Shown here: positions 41,476-50,780 of the stretch, one piece after another | How the letters are laid out: each line of letters starts with the position of its first letter | Position numbering within the stretch: the stretch's first letter is position 1 | NCBI GenBank assembly: GCA_002331025.1 | Contig: DCYG01000022.1 | Span: 124,001-188,000 of the forward strand | Source of the DNA: Firmicutes bacterium UBA2116 | GTDB lineage: Bacteria > Bacillota > Clostridia > Tissierellales > Sedimentibacteraceae | DNA: 64,000 nucleotides | Direction: 5' to 3' | The notes under the pieces: generated by a model | The model's database searches: none | What the model saw: the letters and a program-made list of their open reading frames with translations, nothing else | What the model was told of the DNA's origin: nothing | Translations under genes and position numbers: made by a program

Positions 41476-41751
41476 ATGTACGAAAATATTTTAAATTATT
41501 TAAAATGTAAGCCCAAATTATATGAGCCGAGTACAGCTCCATTTTGGGATGATGAAAACATTTCTAAATATATGCTGGATGCACACTTGAATCCAAATAT
41601 AGAAGCGGCTTCAAGGCAATTAGATTTTATAAAGAAGTCTGTTGAATGGATTAGTACTATGTTTAAAAATACATCAGAGAAAAGATTATTAGACTTAGGC
41701 TGTGGTCCCGGTATTTATGTGTTACGCAAAAAGAGGAGGGGAAGTAAATGA
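41476..41751 (+). pseudogene. Truncated SAM-dependent methyltransferase
   Basis: 91 codons. The N-terminal lid (YEPSTAPFWDDENISKYMLD) and the first SAM-binding motif (LLDLGCGPGIY) are there, then the frame ends in a basic tail (VLRKKRRGSK) at the next gene. The remaining two thirds of the enzyme are missing, so it cannot bind substrate. The deletion joined it directly to the nitrilase gene (ATGA overlap). Confidence 0.7.
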
Positions 41752-42536
41752 AAATTGGAATTTTTCAGTTTCCGGGCAGTTCAAATATAACTGAAAATTA
41801 CAAACACATTGTTAGAGCTGTTACGGAAGCGGCTAAAAATAAAGTCAGGCTTCTTGTTTTTCAAGAATGTGCGGTTTGTGGCTATCCGCCTGTTGAAACG
41901 CCTGAAATTAAAAATATTGATTTTGAACTTCTAAACTCTGTTATTAAAGAAATTCAATTACTTGCAAAAGAAAATGATATGTATATTGCTTTAGGTACGA
42001 TCAGAAAAGAATTATCTAAGTATTATAATTCACTTCTTTTAATAAATTCTGATGGTGATATTATCGGAGATTATGATAAGAGGATATTATGGGGATGGGA
42101 TTTAGATAATTTTACAAAGGGAAATAAACAAGGTGTATATCAAATTGACGATATAAAGGTAGGATTTCGAATTTGCTATGAAGTTAAATTTCCCGAAAGT
42201 TTCAGGGAATTATTCAAATCAGGTGTTGAACTGTGTTTTGTTAGTTTTTGTGATGTTTTAGAAAATGATTCGATTGAAAGATATAACATAATTAAATCTG
42301 CTCTCGTTACAAGAGCTTTAGAAAATACAATGAATGTAATATCCGTTAACAGCATATCAAAATATCAGACAGCACCGACGACGGTAATTGATTTTAATGG
42401 AATTATCATAGATGAAGCACCGAGAAATCAAGAGTATCTTATGGTTTATGATTATAAGTCTCCGATAATAAACTTCAAGACAAAAGGGCAAATTCAAAAT
42501 TCACTTGAATTGCTTGGAATAGCTAGAGAGATATAA
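41748..42536 (+). CDS. Carbon-nitrogen hydrolase (nitrilase superfamily)
   Basis: 262 aa. The Glu-Lys-Cys triad is complete: VFQECAVCGYPP, YDKRILWGWD and GFRICYEVKFPE. It hydrolyses or transfers amide groups; substrate unknown. Its start overlaps the stop of the broken methyltransferase, and the AGGAGGGGAA ribosome binding site lies in that gene. Confidence 0.87.
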   Translation: MKIGIFQFPGSSNITENYKHIVRAVTEAAKNKVRLLVFQECAVCGYPPVETPEIKNIDFELLNSVIKEIQLLAKENDMYIALGTIRKELSKYYNSLLLINSDGDIIGDYDKRILWGWDLDNFTKGNKQGVYQIDDIKVGFRICYEVKFPESFRELFKSGVELCFVSFCDVLENDSIERYNIIKSALVTRALENTMNVISVNSISKYQTAPTTVIDFNGIIIDEAPRNQEYLMVYDYKSPIINFKTKGQIQNSLELLGIAREI

Positions 42537-42582
42537 TCTATTTTATGAGACAAACTTTGGTTTCTGTGAAGGGGAGACAAGT

Positions 42583-42811
42583 ATGAGTTTAAATAAATAC
42601 ATAAAGGAAATTGATAGATTAGAATTTACTGTAACAAATAGTTGTACAGGAAGGTGCAAGCATTGTTCGGAAGGCCGTTACAAAAGCATTATTGGAAATT
42701 GGCATTAGAGGAATGTTAAAGGAAGCAGAAAACAACGGTATTATTATTGATGCTTCTGATTATTCTCCTTGTGGAGTTTGCAGAGCGATAATAGAAGCAG
42801 TAATAAAATAA
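42583..42811 (+). pseudogene. Radical SAM gene with an internal deletion
   Basis: ATG 42583 after GGGGAGACAAGT opens MSLNKYIKEIDRLEFTVTNS then CTGRCKHCSEG, a CxxxCxxC radical SAM motif, and stops at 42705. A second frame then reads ALLEIGIRGMLKEAENNGI, ASDYSPCGVCRAIIEAVIK, a typical radical SAM C-terminal end. Most of the TIM barrel is missing. Confidence 0.7.
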
Positions 42812-42857
42812 CAGATGTTAAAGTTGATAGACAAATAAGAATTTAAAAGGTTAATAA

Positions 42858-43118
42858 ATGGTGCAAAAAATGAATGATAAAAGTGAACTGATTTTAAACA
42901 TGGATAAGTTGCATACAACTGATTTAGGAATAGAACGAATTAAAAGAAATCTTTGTTTAGGTGTAGACGATGTTGTCAGTTGGTGTAAGAATAAAATTGA
43001 AGAGCCTGATAGCAGTATGATCAGGAAAGGCAAGAATTGGTACATAGATGCTGGTGATTGTAAAATAACAGTAAATGCTTATAGTTATACTATAATTACG
43101 GCTCATAAGTTAAAATAA
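42858..43118 (+). CDS. DUF3781 protein
   Basis: 86 aa. LHTTDLGIERIKRNL, DDVVSWCKNKIEEPDS and RKGKNWYIDAGDCKITVNAY match the DUF3781 pattern. Function unknown. ATG follows AAAAGGTTAATAA. A short soluble protein, often found in similar accessory arrays of Clostridia. Confidence 0.72.
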   Translation: MVQKMNDKSELILNMDKLHTTDLGIERIKRNLCLGVDDVVSWCKNKIEEPDSSMIRKGKNWYIDAGDCKITVNAYSYTIITAHKLK

Positions 43119-43141
43119 ATATAGCAAGGGGAGTTGAGAAT

Positions 43142-43555
43142 ATGTTAGATAAAATACCAAATGATAAAGAAATGACGGACTTATTGGGGCAGCCACTGTA
43201 CAATGTGTGGACAGAATTATGCCAATTAATTGATACAAAATATGATATGGATACTCTTTGGAACAAGGGGTACAGAGAATGGGTATATGAGTATAAATAT
43301 CGCAGAGGCGGAAAGACTCTTTGTACTTTATTTGCAAAGGAAAATTGTATTGGCTTTATGATCATCTTCGGAAAAGATGAGCGTGTAAAATTTGATGCAG
43401 GCAGAGAGAATTATTCTGAAGATGTACAGAAAATCTATGATGAAGCAACGACATATCATGACGGAAAATGGATAATGTTTAATCCGGTTGATACTTCTAT
43501 GTTTAATGACTTTAGTCAGTTATTGGGAATTAAGAGAAGACCAAACAGAAAATAA
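43142..43555 (+). CDS. DUF3788 protein
   Basis: 137 aa. GYREWVYEYKYRRGGKTLCT, GFMIIFGKDERVKFDAGREN and YHDGKWIMFNP are the DUF3788 hallmarks. Function unknown. ATG follows AGGGGAGTTGAGAAT. Confidence 0.78.
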   Translation: MLDKIPNDKEMTDLLGQPLYNVWTELCQLIDTKYDMDTLWNKGYREWVYEYKYRRGGKTLCTLFAKENCIGFMIIFGKDERVKFDAGRENYSEDVQKIYDEATTYHDGKWIMFNPVDTSMFNDFSQLLGIKRRPNRK

Positions 43556-43615
43556 TATTATATGGAAATATATTTGGGGCATTTTCTGTTTCATCCCCAA
43601 AATGCAGGTGAAAAT

Positions 43616-44056
43616 ATGGAAATAAGAAAACTAACTATTAATGATTATGAAGAAATATATGAACTATGGATGTCAACGCCCGGAATGGGTCTGAACGACA
43701 TAGATGATTCAAAATCAGGTATTGATAAATACCTGAAGCGAAATCCAAATACTTGTTTTGTTGCGCTTGTATCCGACAAAATCGCAGGAGTAATATTATC
43801 CGGTCACGATGGTCGGCGCGGTTATATTCACCATACAGCAGTTTCAATTGCAGATAGAAACAAAGGTATTGGCTCCGCCTTGATTGACACTGCATTAAAA
43901 GCCTTGAAAGGCGAAGGTATTCACAAGGTCGCACTTGTAGTTTTTAAAAACAATGGTATTGGGAACACATTTTGGGAGCGCAAAGGGTTTAATACAAGAG
44001 AGGATTTGAATTACAGAAATAAGGCACTGACAGATTTAAAAAGAATAGATACATAA
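43616..44056 (+). CDS. GNAT-family N-acetyltransferase
   Basis: 146 aa. MEIRKLTINDYEEIYELWMS, acetyl-CoA loop SIADRNKGIGSALIDTAL, ending in NTFWERKGFNTRED. ATG 43616 follows GCAGGTGAAAAT; the open frame from 43562 has no ribosome binding site. Confidence 0.88.
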   Translation: MEIRKLTINDYEEIYELWMSTPGMGLNDIDDSKSGIDKYLKRNPNTCFVALVSDKIAGVILSGHDGRRGYIHHTAVSIADRNKGIGSALIDTALKALKGEGIHKVALVVFKNNGIGNTFWERKGFNTREDLNYRNKALTDLKRIDT

Positions 44057-44107
44057 AATTAAGTATTTGTCTTAGTTATTTGTTATATATATTTTCAGGA
44101 GGCATAT

Positions 44108-44605
44108 TTGGAACGTATAATTATTATAGGCGGTAACGGCTGCGGAAAGACGACATTTTCAAAAGAGATATCTTCCAAGTTGAATTTGCCTTTAATTCAT
44201 CTTGATACATTATATTGGAGAGATAATTGGCAAAATGCTTCTAATGATGAATTTGACGAACTTTTGCTGCGGGAACTTATAAAGCCAAGGTGGATTATGG
44301 ATGGAAACTTTGGACGTACAATACCACTCAGGTTAAAATATTGTGATACCGTTATTTATATGGATTTTCCACGAATAAAATGCATTTACGGAGTAATAGA
44401 AAGAGTTATAAAAAACTATGGTAAAAGTCGTTCTGACATGGGTGGATATTGTCCGGAAAAATTTGATTTTAAATTTTTAAAATCTGTTTGGAATTTTAAT
44501 AAAAATAACAGAAAGCGATATTATGCTATGATGAACACAGATAATATCAAGATTGTTATATTTAAAAATCATAAGAAGATAAGAGAATTTATAAAAAGAT
44601 TATAA
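44108..44605 (+). CDS. P-loop kinase-like protein (FlaR/topology-modulation type)
   Basis: 165 aa. Walker A IIIIGGNGCGKTTFSKEI, then HLDTLYWRDNWQNAS, WIMDGNFGRTIPLRLKYCDT and YMDFPRIKCIYGVIERVIKN, the pattern of the small adenylate-kinase-like proteins annotated as DNA topology modulation protein. The biochemical role is unsettled. Start is TTG 44108 after CAGGAGGCATAT. Confidence 0.8.
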   Translation: MERIIIIGGNGCGKTTFSKEISSKLNLPLIHLDTLYWRDNWQNASNDEFDELLLRELIKPRWIMDGNFGRTIPLRLKYCDTVIYMDFPRIKCIYGVIERVIKNYGKSRSDMGGYCPEKFDFKFLKSVWNFNKNNRKRYYAMMNTDNIKIVIFKNHKKIREFIKRL

Positions 44606-44634
44606 ATACAACAGGAGTTTAAAAAGAAATTATC

Positions 44635-45093
44635 ATGATAATACGAGACTATAAACCGAGTGACTGCACAAATATGGCAAAGCTGTTTTATGATACTGTA
44701 CACACAATCAATGCAAAGCATTACACAAATGAGCAGCTTGACGCATGGGCGACAGGAAATATTGATTTGGAAGCATGGAATTGTTCATTTTTGGAGCACG
44801 ATACTTTGATTGCAGAAGTACATGGTAAAGTCGTTGGTTTTGCGGATATGGATAAAAAAGGCTATATTGACCGTCTTTATGTTCATAAGAATTATCAGCG
44901 AATAGGTATTTCCACTGCTTTAGTAAATGAATTAGAACAGCGTGCACGAAAAGCCGGTGTATTTAATTTTGAAACATATGCATCAATTACTGCCAAGCCT
45001 TTTTTTGAAAAACAAGGGTATAGCGTTGTAACAGAAAATAAAGTCATACGCAATGGTACTGAACTAATAAATTATAAAATGATTAAATACTGA
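44635..45093 (+). CDS. GNAT-family N-acetyltransferase
   Basis: 152 aa. IIRDYKPSDCTNMAKLFYDT, the loop LYVHKNYQRIGISTALVNEL and AKPFFEKQGYSVVTEN. Resembles YafP-like enzymes. The ribosome binding site is distant (CAGGAG about 18 nt before the ATG), unusual for this array. Confidence 0.87.
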   Translation: MIIRDYKPSDCTNMAKLFYDTVHTINAKHYTNEQLDAWATGNIDLEAWNCSFLEHDTLIAEVHGKVVGFADMDKKGYIDRLYVHKNYQRIGISTALVNELEQRARKAGVFNFETYASITAKPFFEKQGYSVVTENKVIRNGTELINYKMIKY

Positions 45094-45094
45094 T

Positions 45095-45114
45095 AAATTA
45101 AAATTTGCAGGTAG
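45095..45114. repeat. Spacer motif related to the 17-bp repeat
   Basis: AAATTAAAATTTGCAGGTAG starts two bases after the GNAT stop and matches AAATTCCAATTTGCAGGTAG at 32081 in 18 of 20 positions. Too long to be AT-rich chance. Confidence 0.6.
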
Positions 45115-45169
45115 CTTCACGTATCAGTAATTAACAGACGATATATTAAATAACAGGAGGAATACTACA

Positions 45170-45763
45170 TTGAGAAGAAACATGAAATTTATAGTTTTAA
45201 TAGCAGTTCTTATATGCATGATTATAGCACTTATTTTTATAAGAGGTTTATTGAATCCAGGCTTGAATAAAATTACGCAGCAAAAGGGCTATACTATAAC
45301 CGGTCAAGACGAAAAATCAATAGAAATTAAAATAGACAAAGACGACCTGTCTCCAACCATAGACTTAGATGAAGTTATTTCATTTGAAAAAGATGATATT
45401 ATACTTTATAAGACAGATACAAGCACGATGTATCTCAAATCAATTGAATATGAAAATTCAGATAAAGAATATCTGAGTCTTACTTTTGATTTCTATTATG
45501 ATTTACCCCAAGAGGGAACAATAATTGTTCCTTATGAAGTATTAGCTGAACATGATAGTACTTCATATTCATTTAGAATTGTCATGCATTCAAAACAAGC
45601 AAAGGATAAATCTAAGGTGTTTGACAAAGCTGTTTCAGTGCATGGGCAGGGTCCGTCAGAACAATTTAGCATATATTTAAAGACGGATGTTTTTACAGAA
45701 GCTGAAGATGAAATTTCTTTCATAGTTGATGGTTTTAATGAACTTTCATATATAAAGAAATGA
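45170..45763 (+). CDS. Membrane-anchored protein of unknown function
   Basis: 197 aa. One N-terminal helix (FIVLIAVLICMIIALIFI) and an extracytoplasmic beta-rich domain without Cys. The segment IEIKIDKDDLSPTIDLDEVI and LSLTFDFYYDLPQEGT show no known motif. Start TTG 45170 after AGGAGGAATACTACA, or ATG 45182. Confidence 0.6.
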   Translation: MRRNMKFIVLIAVLICMIIALIFIRGLLNPGLNKITQQKGYTITGQDEKSIEIKIDKDDLSPTIDLDEVISFEKDDIILYKTDTSTMYLKSIEYENSDKEYLSLTFDFYYDLPQEGTIIVPYEVLAEHDSTSYSFRIVMHSKQAKDKSKVFDKAVSVHGQGPSEQFSIYLKTDVFTEAEDEISFIVDGFNELSYIKK

Positions 45764-45805
45764 GTATAATCGGGTAATATTACGTTTGATTTTATAGGGG
45801 TTAAT

Positions 45806-46423
45806 ATGGACGAAAAGATAAATAAAGTAATTTTAAATTTGCAGCGTAACAATATGGCCGGCTATTTTGTTGAAAATAAAGAAGATTTGATACAACTTAT
45901 AGCTTCACTGATTAAAAAAGGGGAAAAAGTTGGATGCGGCGATTCTGTTACATTGGAAGAGACAGGAGTATTTGAATTTATGCGGGGTGGAGACTTTGTT
46001 TTTTACGATAAACATCAGAAAGGGCTGACACCCGAGGAAAAGCGTGAAATATACCTGAAAAATTTTGATGCTGATACATTTTTGACAGGTACTAATGCTA
46101 TTACACTTGATGGGAAGCTGTTTAACATTGATGGAAATGGAAGTCGTGTTGCTCCTATGCTATATGGACCCAAACAAATAATCGTTGTAGCCGGTATCAA
46201 TAAATTGACGGATACTGTAGAGGATGCTATCAATCGCACGAGGCAGGTTGCAGCACCTTTAGATGCGAAAAGGCTTAATAAGGATACGCCGTGCACAAAG
46301 CTGGACAGATGCATTGATTGCAGACATGAGCAAAGAATTTGCAATGATTTTGTCCTGATTACAGGACAGTTTGTTAAAGATAGGATAAAAGTAATTCTTA
46401 TAAATCAGGAGTACGGGTTCTAA
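45806..46423 (+). CDS. LUD-domain protein (LutC/YkgG-like)
   Basis: 205 aa. IASLIKKGEKVGCGDSVTLE, then TGTNAITLDGKLFNIDGNGS, RVAPMLYGPKQIIVVAGINK and a Cys-rich end (CTKLDRCIDCRHEQRIC). It belongs to the DUF162 side of the lactate-utilisation family. No LutA/LutB partner is nearby, so a lactate role is not supported here. Confidence 0.85.
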   Translation: MDEKINKVILNLQRNNMAGYFVENKEDLIQLIASLIKKGEKVGCGDSVTLEETGVFEFMRGGDFVFYDKHQKGLTPEEKREIYLKNFDADTFLTGTNAITLDGKLFNIDGNGSRVAPMLYGPKQIIVVAGINKLTDTVEDAINRTRQVAAPLDAKRLNKDTPCTKLDRCIDCRHEQRICNDFVLITGQFVKDRIKVILINQEYGF

Positions 46424-46446
46424 ATAATTCAGGAGGGGGAAACATA

Positions 46447-46962
46447 GTGAAATTGATATTGGTAAGACCATCACTAGAACTGAAAAAAGAAGCATTAAGC
46501 TATCGACAGGAACATTTTGAACATGGTGAAATGACGATTAATGGCAGTGAACTACTTGATAAAACAGAGTCATATGAAGAATGGCTCGCTTCTGTTGCAC
46601 GTAATGCAAATCCATTGACTGTAAGTCCCGAGTGGGTATTAACAGACACATTTTTTGCTATTGACAGTGAAAATAAGATAGTTGGTATTATTGATTTGCG
46701 GCATACATTAAACGAATTCCTTATTAATTTCGGTAACTGCGGATACAGTGTGAGACCATCTGAACGTAAAAAGGGCTATGCTACAGAAATGTTAAAACAG
46801 TTACTTATTGTTGCGAAAGAAGCAGGATTAAAGCAGCTTCACTTATCCGTTGAACGGGATAATTTACCTTCTGTAAAAACAATTATTAACAATGGTGGAA
46901 TTTATGAAAGAAGCTTTGATTATGAGGGCATACAAGCGGATATTTATAAAATCACATTATAA
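46447..46962 (+). CDS. GNAT-family N-acetyltransferase
   Basis: 171 aa. LVRPSLELKKEALSYRQEHF at the start, the loop SVRPSERKKGYATEMLKQLL and SVKTIINNGGIYERSFDYEG, the latter typical of the larger RimJ/RimL-like form. Start GTG 46447 after CAGGAGGGGG. Confidence 0.87.
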   Translation: MKLILVRPSLELKKEALSYRQEHFEHGEMTINGSELLDKTESYEEWLASVARNANPLTVSPEWVLTDTFFAIDSENKIVGIIDLRHTLNEFLINFGNCGYSVRPSERKKGYATEMLKQLLIVAKEAGLKQLHLSVERDNLPSVKTIINNGGIYERSFDYEGIQADIYKITL

Positions 46963-47053
46963 CTAAATTAAGATGTCCCCGCATCTATAGTCGGTGGGTT
47001 TTATTTAATTGAACGCATGCTGTCATATTCGGAGAATGAAAAAGGAGATTCAA

Positions 47054-47440
47054 ATGATTATAAAAAGATATTCTACAATGGACGAAATACCTTTGTTTGA
47101 TATGCTCAGGGAAGAGGGGGATGACTGGATCGATTATCATGGGGCAAAGGGGTACGATAAATATTTGAAGGCATTAGAGTCAAGTATTACATATTTAGCT
47201 TATGAGGACAGCCTGCTATGCGGATATACCCGTTGCCGTGAAGATGATGGTTTTGGCGTTTATGTTTATGATTTGCTTGTAAGAAAAACTTATCGAGGGA
47301 AACAAATTGGAAAAATGCTTATGGAACAGGCATGCAAGGATTTTCCGGATCAACCTGTTTATGTGATGAGTGATGTAGACTTATATTATGAAAAGCTTGG
47401 CTACAGGAGAGAAGGGTCAATATTTGAGGTTAAACTGTAG
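47054..47440 (+). CDS. GNAT-family N-acetyltransferase (paralog 1)
   Basis: 128 aa. IIKRYSTMDEIPLFDMLREE, the loop LLVRKTYRGKQIGKMLMEQA and VDLYYEKLGYRREGSIFEVK. It is about 80 percent identical by eye to the protein at 51274-51663. Start ATG 47054 after AAAAGGAGATTCAA. It overlaps nothing; the next gene begins 46 nt after its stop. Confidence 0.87.
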   Translation: MIIKRYSTMDEIPLFDMLREEGDDWIDYHGAKGYDKYLKALESSITYLAYEDSLLCGYTRCREDDGFGVYVYDLLVRKTYRGKQIGKMLMEQACKDFPDQPVYVMSDVDLYYEKLGYRREGSIFEVKL

Positions 47441-47486
47441 ATTGCTTAACTTAAATTGGAAAATAAAAAGTTTATCGAGTAGTAAT

Positions 47487-47917
47487 ATGAAAGCAATATT
47501 GGTTTTTATTGATGGAACAACATGTGATATGAGACATCGTATAACGTTACAAGGAACGGATGATTTTTTTTCTGATGAAAATATTATGAAGGATATACCA
47601 ACAGCCGGAAGTGTAGAATGTATGAATGAATTGGCAGAGAATTATCATTTGGTATATATGGGGGCAAGACCATACGAATACAATGAGATAACAGCAAAAT
47701 GGTACATGGCAAAAGGATTCGCTGACGGGGAAGTATATTGTGGTAAGAGCCAAGATGAAAGGATGAATATTGTTAAATATCTGAAAAAGAAATATGAATT
47801 CTATGCAGGGATAGGTGATCGTTGGATGATAATGAACTCCACCTTGAATTAGGAGCTAAAAGCTTTATATTACAGGAATGGATGCCTAATTGGAATACCG
47901 TGAGAAAATATATATAA
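47487..47917 (+). pseudogene. Frameshifted HAD-fold gene lacking its nucleophile
   Basis: The frame from ATG 47487 (121 codons) reads AILVFIDGTTCDMRHR, GSVECMNELAENYHLVYMGA and IVKYLKKKYEFYAGIGDRW; after about 47823 a one-base shift is needed to continue DDNELHLELGAKSFILQEWM to a stop at 47917. Also the HAD motif D-x-DGT is F-I-DGT here, so the catalytic Asp is lost. Both point to decay of a small phosphatase. The ribosome binding site is weak. Confidence 0.65.
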
Positions 47918-47955
47918 TTCAAACCAATAGATTCAATTTGTGAGGAGGCTGTTGT

Positions 47956-48651
47956 ATGAAATATTTTGGAGATGGATTAAGTGAGAAGCATAAAGAACTG
48001 AATCGGATTATACATAAGGCAGATAAAATTGAACAAGCCAAGGAGCTATTTTTAGAAATTCACGCGAAACTGCATTTATCAGAAATATCCAACACGGAAC
48101 ACAATGAAGTTGACAATCTTATATGCGATTTGAATGATAATGAATATGCAATAATGCCAACAGCAAAAGATGAAACTATTGCATGGGTAATCTGGCATAT
48201 TGCAAGAATTGAGGATCTGACGATGTCTATTTTAGTAGCCGATGAGGATCAATTATTCAATTATGAATGGAAGCAAAAATTGAATGCAGCTATAACTGAT
48301 ACAGGAAATGCATTATCTGATGATGAAATTATAAATTTAAGTAAAACTCTTGTTATACAGGAATTAATGCACTATAGAAATGAAGTCGGAAAAAGAACAA
48401 GACAAATTGTACAAAACTTAAAATCTGATGACATGAAACGAAAGGTGTCTCCTCATAAATTAGAGAAAATTATGCTTGAAGGCGGTGTCTCAGAACAAGA
48501 AAACTCAATATGGCTTTTAGACTTTTGGGCTAAAAAAGATATTGCGGGAATTTTATTAATGCCGCCAACGCGGCATGTAATGCTTCATATAAATGATTGT
48601 TGCAGATGGAAAGAATTATTTAGAACCAAAAAAACTTTTTACAGAAGCTAA
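47956..48651 (+). CDS. DinB-family protein
   Basis: 231 aa, four-helix DinB/YfiT fold. Metal-binding His residues fit IAWVIWHIARIEDLTM and PPTRHVMLHINDCCRW. Some relatives are thiol-S-transferases (bacillithiol-linked in Bacilli), which may not apply in Clostridia. ATG follows GAGGAGGCTGTTGT. Confidence 0.8.
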   Translation: MKYFGDGLSEKHKELNRIIHKADKIEQAKELFLEIHAKLHLSEISNTEHNEVDNLICDLNDNEYAIMPTAKDETIAWVIWHIARIEDLTMSILVADEDQLFNYEWKQKLNAAITDTGNALSDDEIINLSKTLVIQELMHYRNEVGKRTRQIVQNLKSDDMKRKVSPHKLEKIMLEGGVSEQENSIWLLDFWAKKDIAGILLMPPTRHVMLHINDCCRWKELFRTKKTFYRS

Positions 48652-48686
48652 AATTGGCGGATCTGATTATGCCGGGAGAAAATTAT

Positions 48687-49589
48687 ATGAGAGAAATACC
48701 TCTATACAGTACTTTTGAAAAAATTGAATCGATAAATAAAGGAATGTCAGGTGATAAAAAATATTATATTAAAACGGTGGACGAAAAACATTTATTGCTA
48801 CGCATTTCAGATTTTTCTGAATATGATCAGAAGAAAACAGAGTACGAAATAATAAAGAAAATGATTAACAATGATGTTCAAATGCCATTTCCCGTTGATT
48901 TCGGAATTTGTAACGAGGGTAAAAGTGTGTATACCTTGCTTAGCTGGATTGAGGGTGAAGAAGTTGAAACTATTTTATTAACGTTAACAGAAAAAGAACA
49001 GTATAAGTTAGGTATAGAATCAGGAAAAAATCTTCGTAAAATTCACAGCTTGCCTGCTCCACAGGGGATTGATGATTGGTCAATACGTTATTTCTCAGTT
49101 ATTGATGAACGATTAGAAGCATTTCGTTCTGAAGGTATACCTTTTGATGGAGATAAAATAATCTTGGATTACATTGATATTAATAAGTCATTATTAGAAA
49201 ATCGTCCTCAATGTTACCTTCATGGAGACTATCATATGGGTAATATGATACTATCAAAAGATGGAGAATTATTTGTTATTGATTGGCATACTGTTGATTT
49301 TAACAATTACGGAGATCCTTGGTATGAATTAAATCGATTAGGTACAGAGTTTCCTGCATTTGCATCAGGACAAATTGATGGTTATTTTAATTATAATCCA
49401 CCAGAGGAATTTTGGAGGATATTAGCATATTACTTATCGGTAAGCGCAATAACTTCTATTGTGTGGTCAAAATATTTTGCACCAGATAGGGTAAATTCAA
49501 TTTTAAAATTAAATAAAGATATTCTATACTGGTTTGATGATATGAAAAACACTGTTCCAATATGGTATAAATCTGAATTTGAAATGTAA
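48687..49589 (+). CDS. APH-like phosphotransferase
   Basis: 300 aa, aminoglycoside/choline-kinase fold. Catalytic loop LHGDYHMGNMILSKDGEL, then the metal-binding FVIDWHTVDFNNYGDPWYEL. It could phosphorylate an aminoglycoside, a macrolide or a metabolite; the sequence does not say which. Start ATG 48687 after CGGGAGAAAATTAT; ATG 48669 is an alternative with a poor site. Confidence 0.83.
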   Translation: MREIPLYSTFEKIESINKGMSGDKKYYIKTVDEKHLLLRISDFSEYDQKKTEYEIIKKMINNDVQMPFPVDFGICNEGKSVYTLLSWIEGEEVETILLTLTEKEQYKLGIESGKNLRKIHSLPAPQGIDDWSIRYFSVIDERLEAFRSEGIPFDGDKIILDYIDINKSLLENRPQCYLHGDYHMGNMILSKDGELFVIDWHTVDFNNYGDPWYELNRLGTEFPAFASGQIDGYFNYNPPEEFWRILAYYLSVSAITSIVWSKYFAPDRVNSILKLNKDILYWFDDMKNTVPIWYKSEFEM

Positions 49590-49602
49590 GTGGGGAATTC
49601 TT

Positions 49603-49737
49603 ATGAAAATAATTGATTGGTTATTAGAGGGAGATATAGTTATTCAGTATTTGACTAATAAATATTTGCTGGATTATTCTTTTTGTTATAATAACGGATT
49701 TTGCTATGAGATGACAATGAAAACAAAAGATTTGTAA
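49603..49737 (+). pseudogene. Short N-terminal fragment
   Basis: 45 codons opened by ATG 49603 after GGGGAATTCTT: MKIIDWLLEGDIVIQYLTNK then YLLDYSFCYNNGFCYEM. DWLLEGD-x-VIQY-x-T resembles the first lines of nitrogen-fixation/terpene-cyclase-like repeat proteins seen in clostridial arrays. Weak assignment; clearly incomplete. Confidence 0.4.
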
Positions 49738-49800
49738 CAGCAGAAGAATTAGATGATATCAGGATGAACAGTTTGCGCTAAATAAATTAGGAGAGAGTAT

Positions 49801-50167
49801 ATGATAAGATCAATGATGCAAGTATATGCTAAGGGTAGTGTTGAAGCAGTACAATTATATCAAAGAGCATTTGATGCTAAATTAATAAGTGAGAATAAAT
49901 GAAGACGGAAGTTATTTGCATGCTGAATTAGATATATTTGGACAAATATTGGCATTGTCCGAATCTACAGAAGAAAAGAATATAACCGGCAATACTATGC
50001 AATTTTGCTTGCAATTTAATGAAGCCGATAAAGAACTTGTTGAAAAAGCATTCCGAGTGTTAGAGAAAGACGCACAAATTTTGTTTCCTTTAGGACCATG
50101 TTTTTTTAGTTCATGTATGGTTGGTTTTATAGATAAATTTGGTGTTAATTGGTGCTTGTTTGTATAA
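49801..50167 (+). pseudogene. Frameshifted PhnB-like VOC gene
   Basis: ATG 49801 after AGGAGAGAGTAT opens MIRSMMQVYAKGSVEAVQLY then QRAFDAKLISENK and a stop at 49900. In the next frame NEDGSYLHAELDIFGQILAL, FCLQFNEADKELVEKAFRVL continue the same PhnB-like VOC protein to 50167. One base has been gained or lost near 49890-49900. Confidence 0.75.
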
Positions 50168-50255
50168 CCAATTGTTATACAAAATTGGATAATATTAAGA
50201 AATTTGATAAACATCTTTGGTTTAAATGTTAAGTTTATGAAGCGGAGGAAACAAA

Positions 50256-50669
50256 ATGGATAGTTTAAAAGTTTTTGCTGACAGAGGTTATGTTGTTAAG
50301 GAAACCGGACCAGTATATTACACACAAGACATGGACAAGACCGTAAAATGGTTTGAAGAAATTCTTGGTTGGTATTATGAGATTGATGAACGGAGCACGG
50401 ATGGAAAGGGTGTTTACGGCTGTGTTTACAACATACCTAAAGAGGTTGAAATACTGCATATTGCACCATTTACAGGTATCCATATGTTTTGCGGAGAATC
50501 CAAGGGTGGCGTTGTAGCATTCATGCAGGTTCAAGGAATTGAAGCGTTATATAAGTATGTCAAAGCAAAAAAATATAAAGATATTTCAGAGATTCAAATG
50601 CAACCATGGGGAGCAAAAATGTGTACAATAAACACCCCTGACGGATATGCTCTGCGATTTTTTGAATAG
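50256..50669 (+). CDS. VOC-family protein
   Basis: 137 aa. A single long VOC unit: ETGPVYYTQDMDKTVKWFEE, GGVVAFMQVQGIEALYKYVK and MCTINTPDGYALRFFE at the end. ATG follows AGCGGAGGAAACAAA. The last nine codons recur as a remnant at 27380. Confidence 0.84.
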   Translation: MDSLKVFADRGYVVKETGPVYYTQDMDKTVKWFEEILGWYYEIDERSTDGKGVYGCVYNIPKEVEILHIAPFTGIHMFCGESKGGVVAFMQVQGIEALYKYVKAKKYKDISEIQMQPWGAKMCTINTPDGYALRFFE

Positions 50670-50780
50670 CTTAAATTATCAAATTCGATTTATAGATATT
50701 TTAGAATTTTGTAAGAAAAAGAATAGATATATAAATTATATTTTGTAGTGGAAGAAGAAAAAACATATCGGGAGGTTATT

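Noticed and set aside
45806..46423. Lactate oxidation role for the LUD protein
   Set aside because: The LutA and LutB partners are absent and the gene stands alone in the array.
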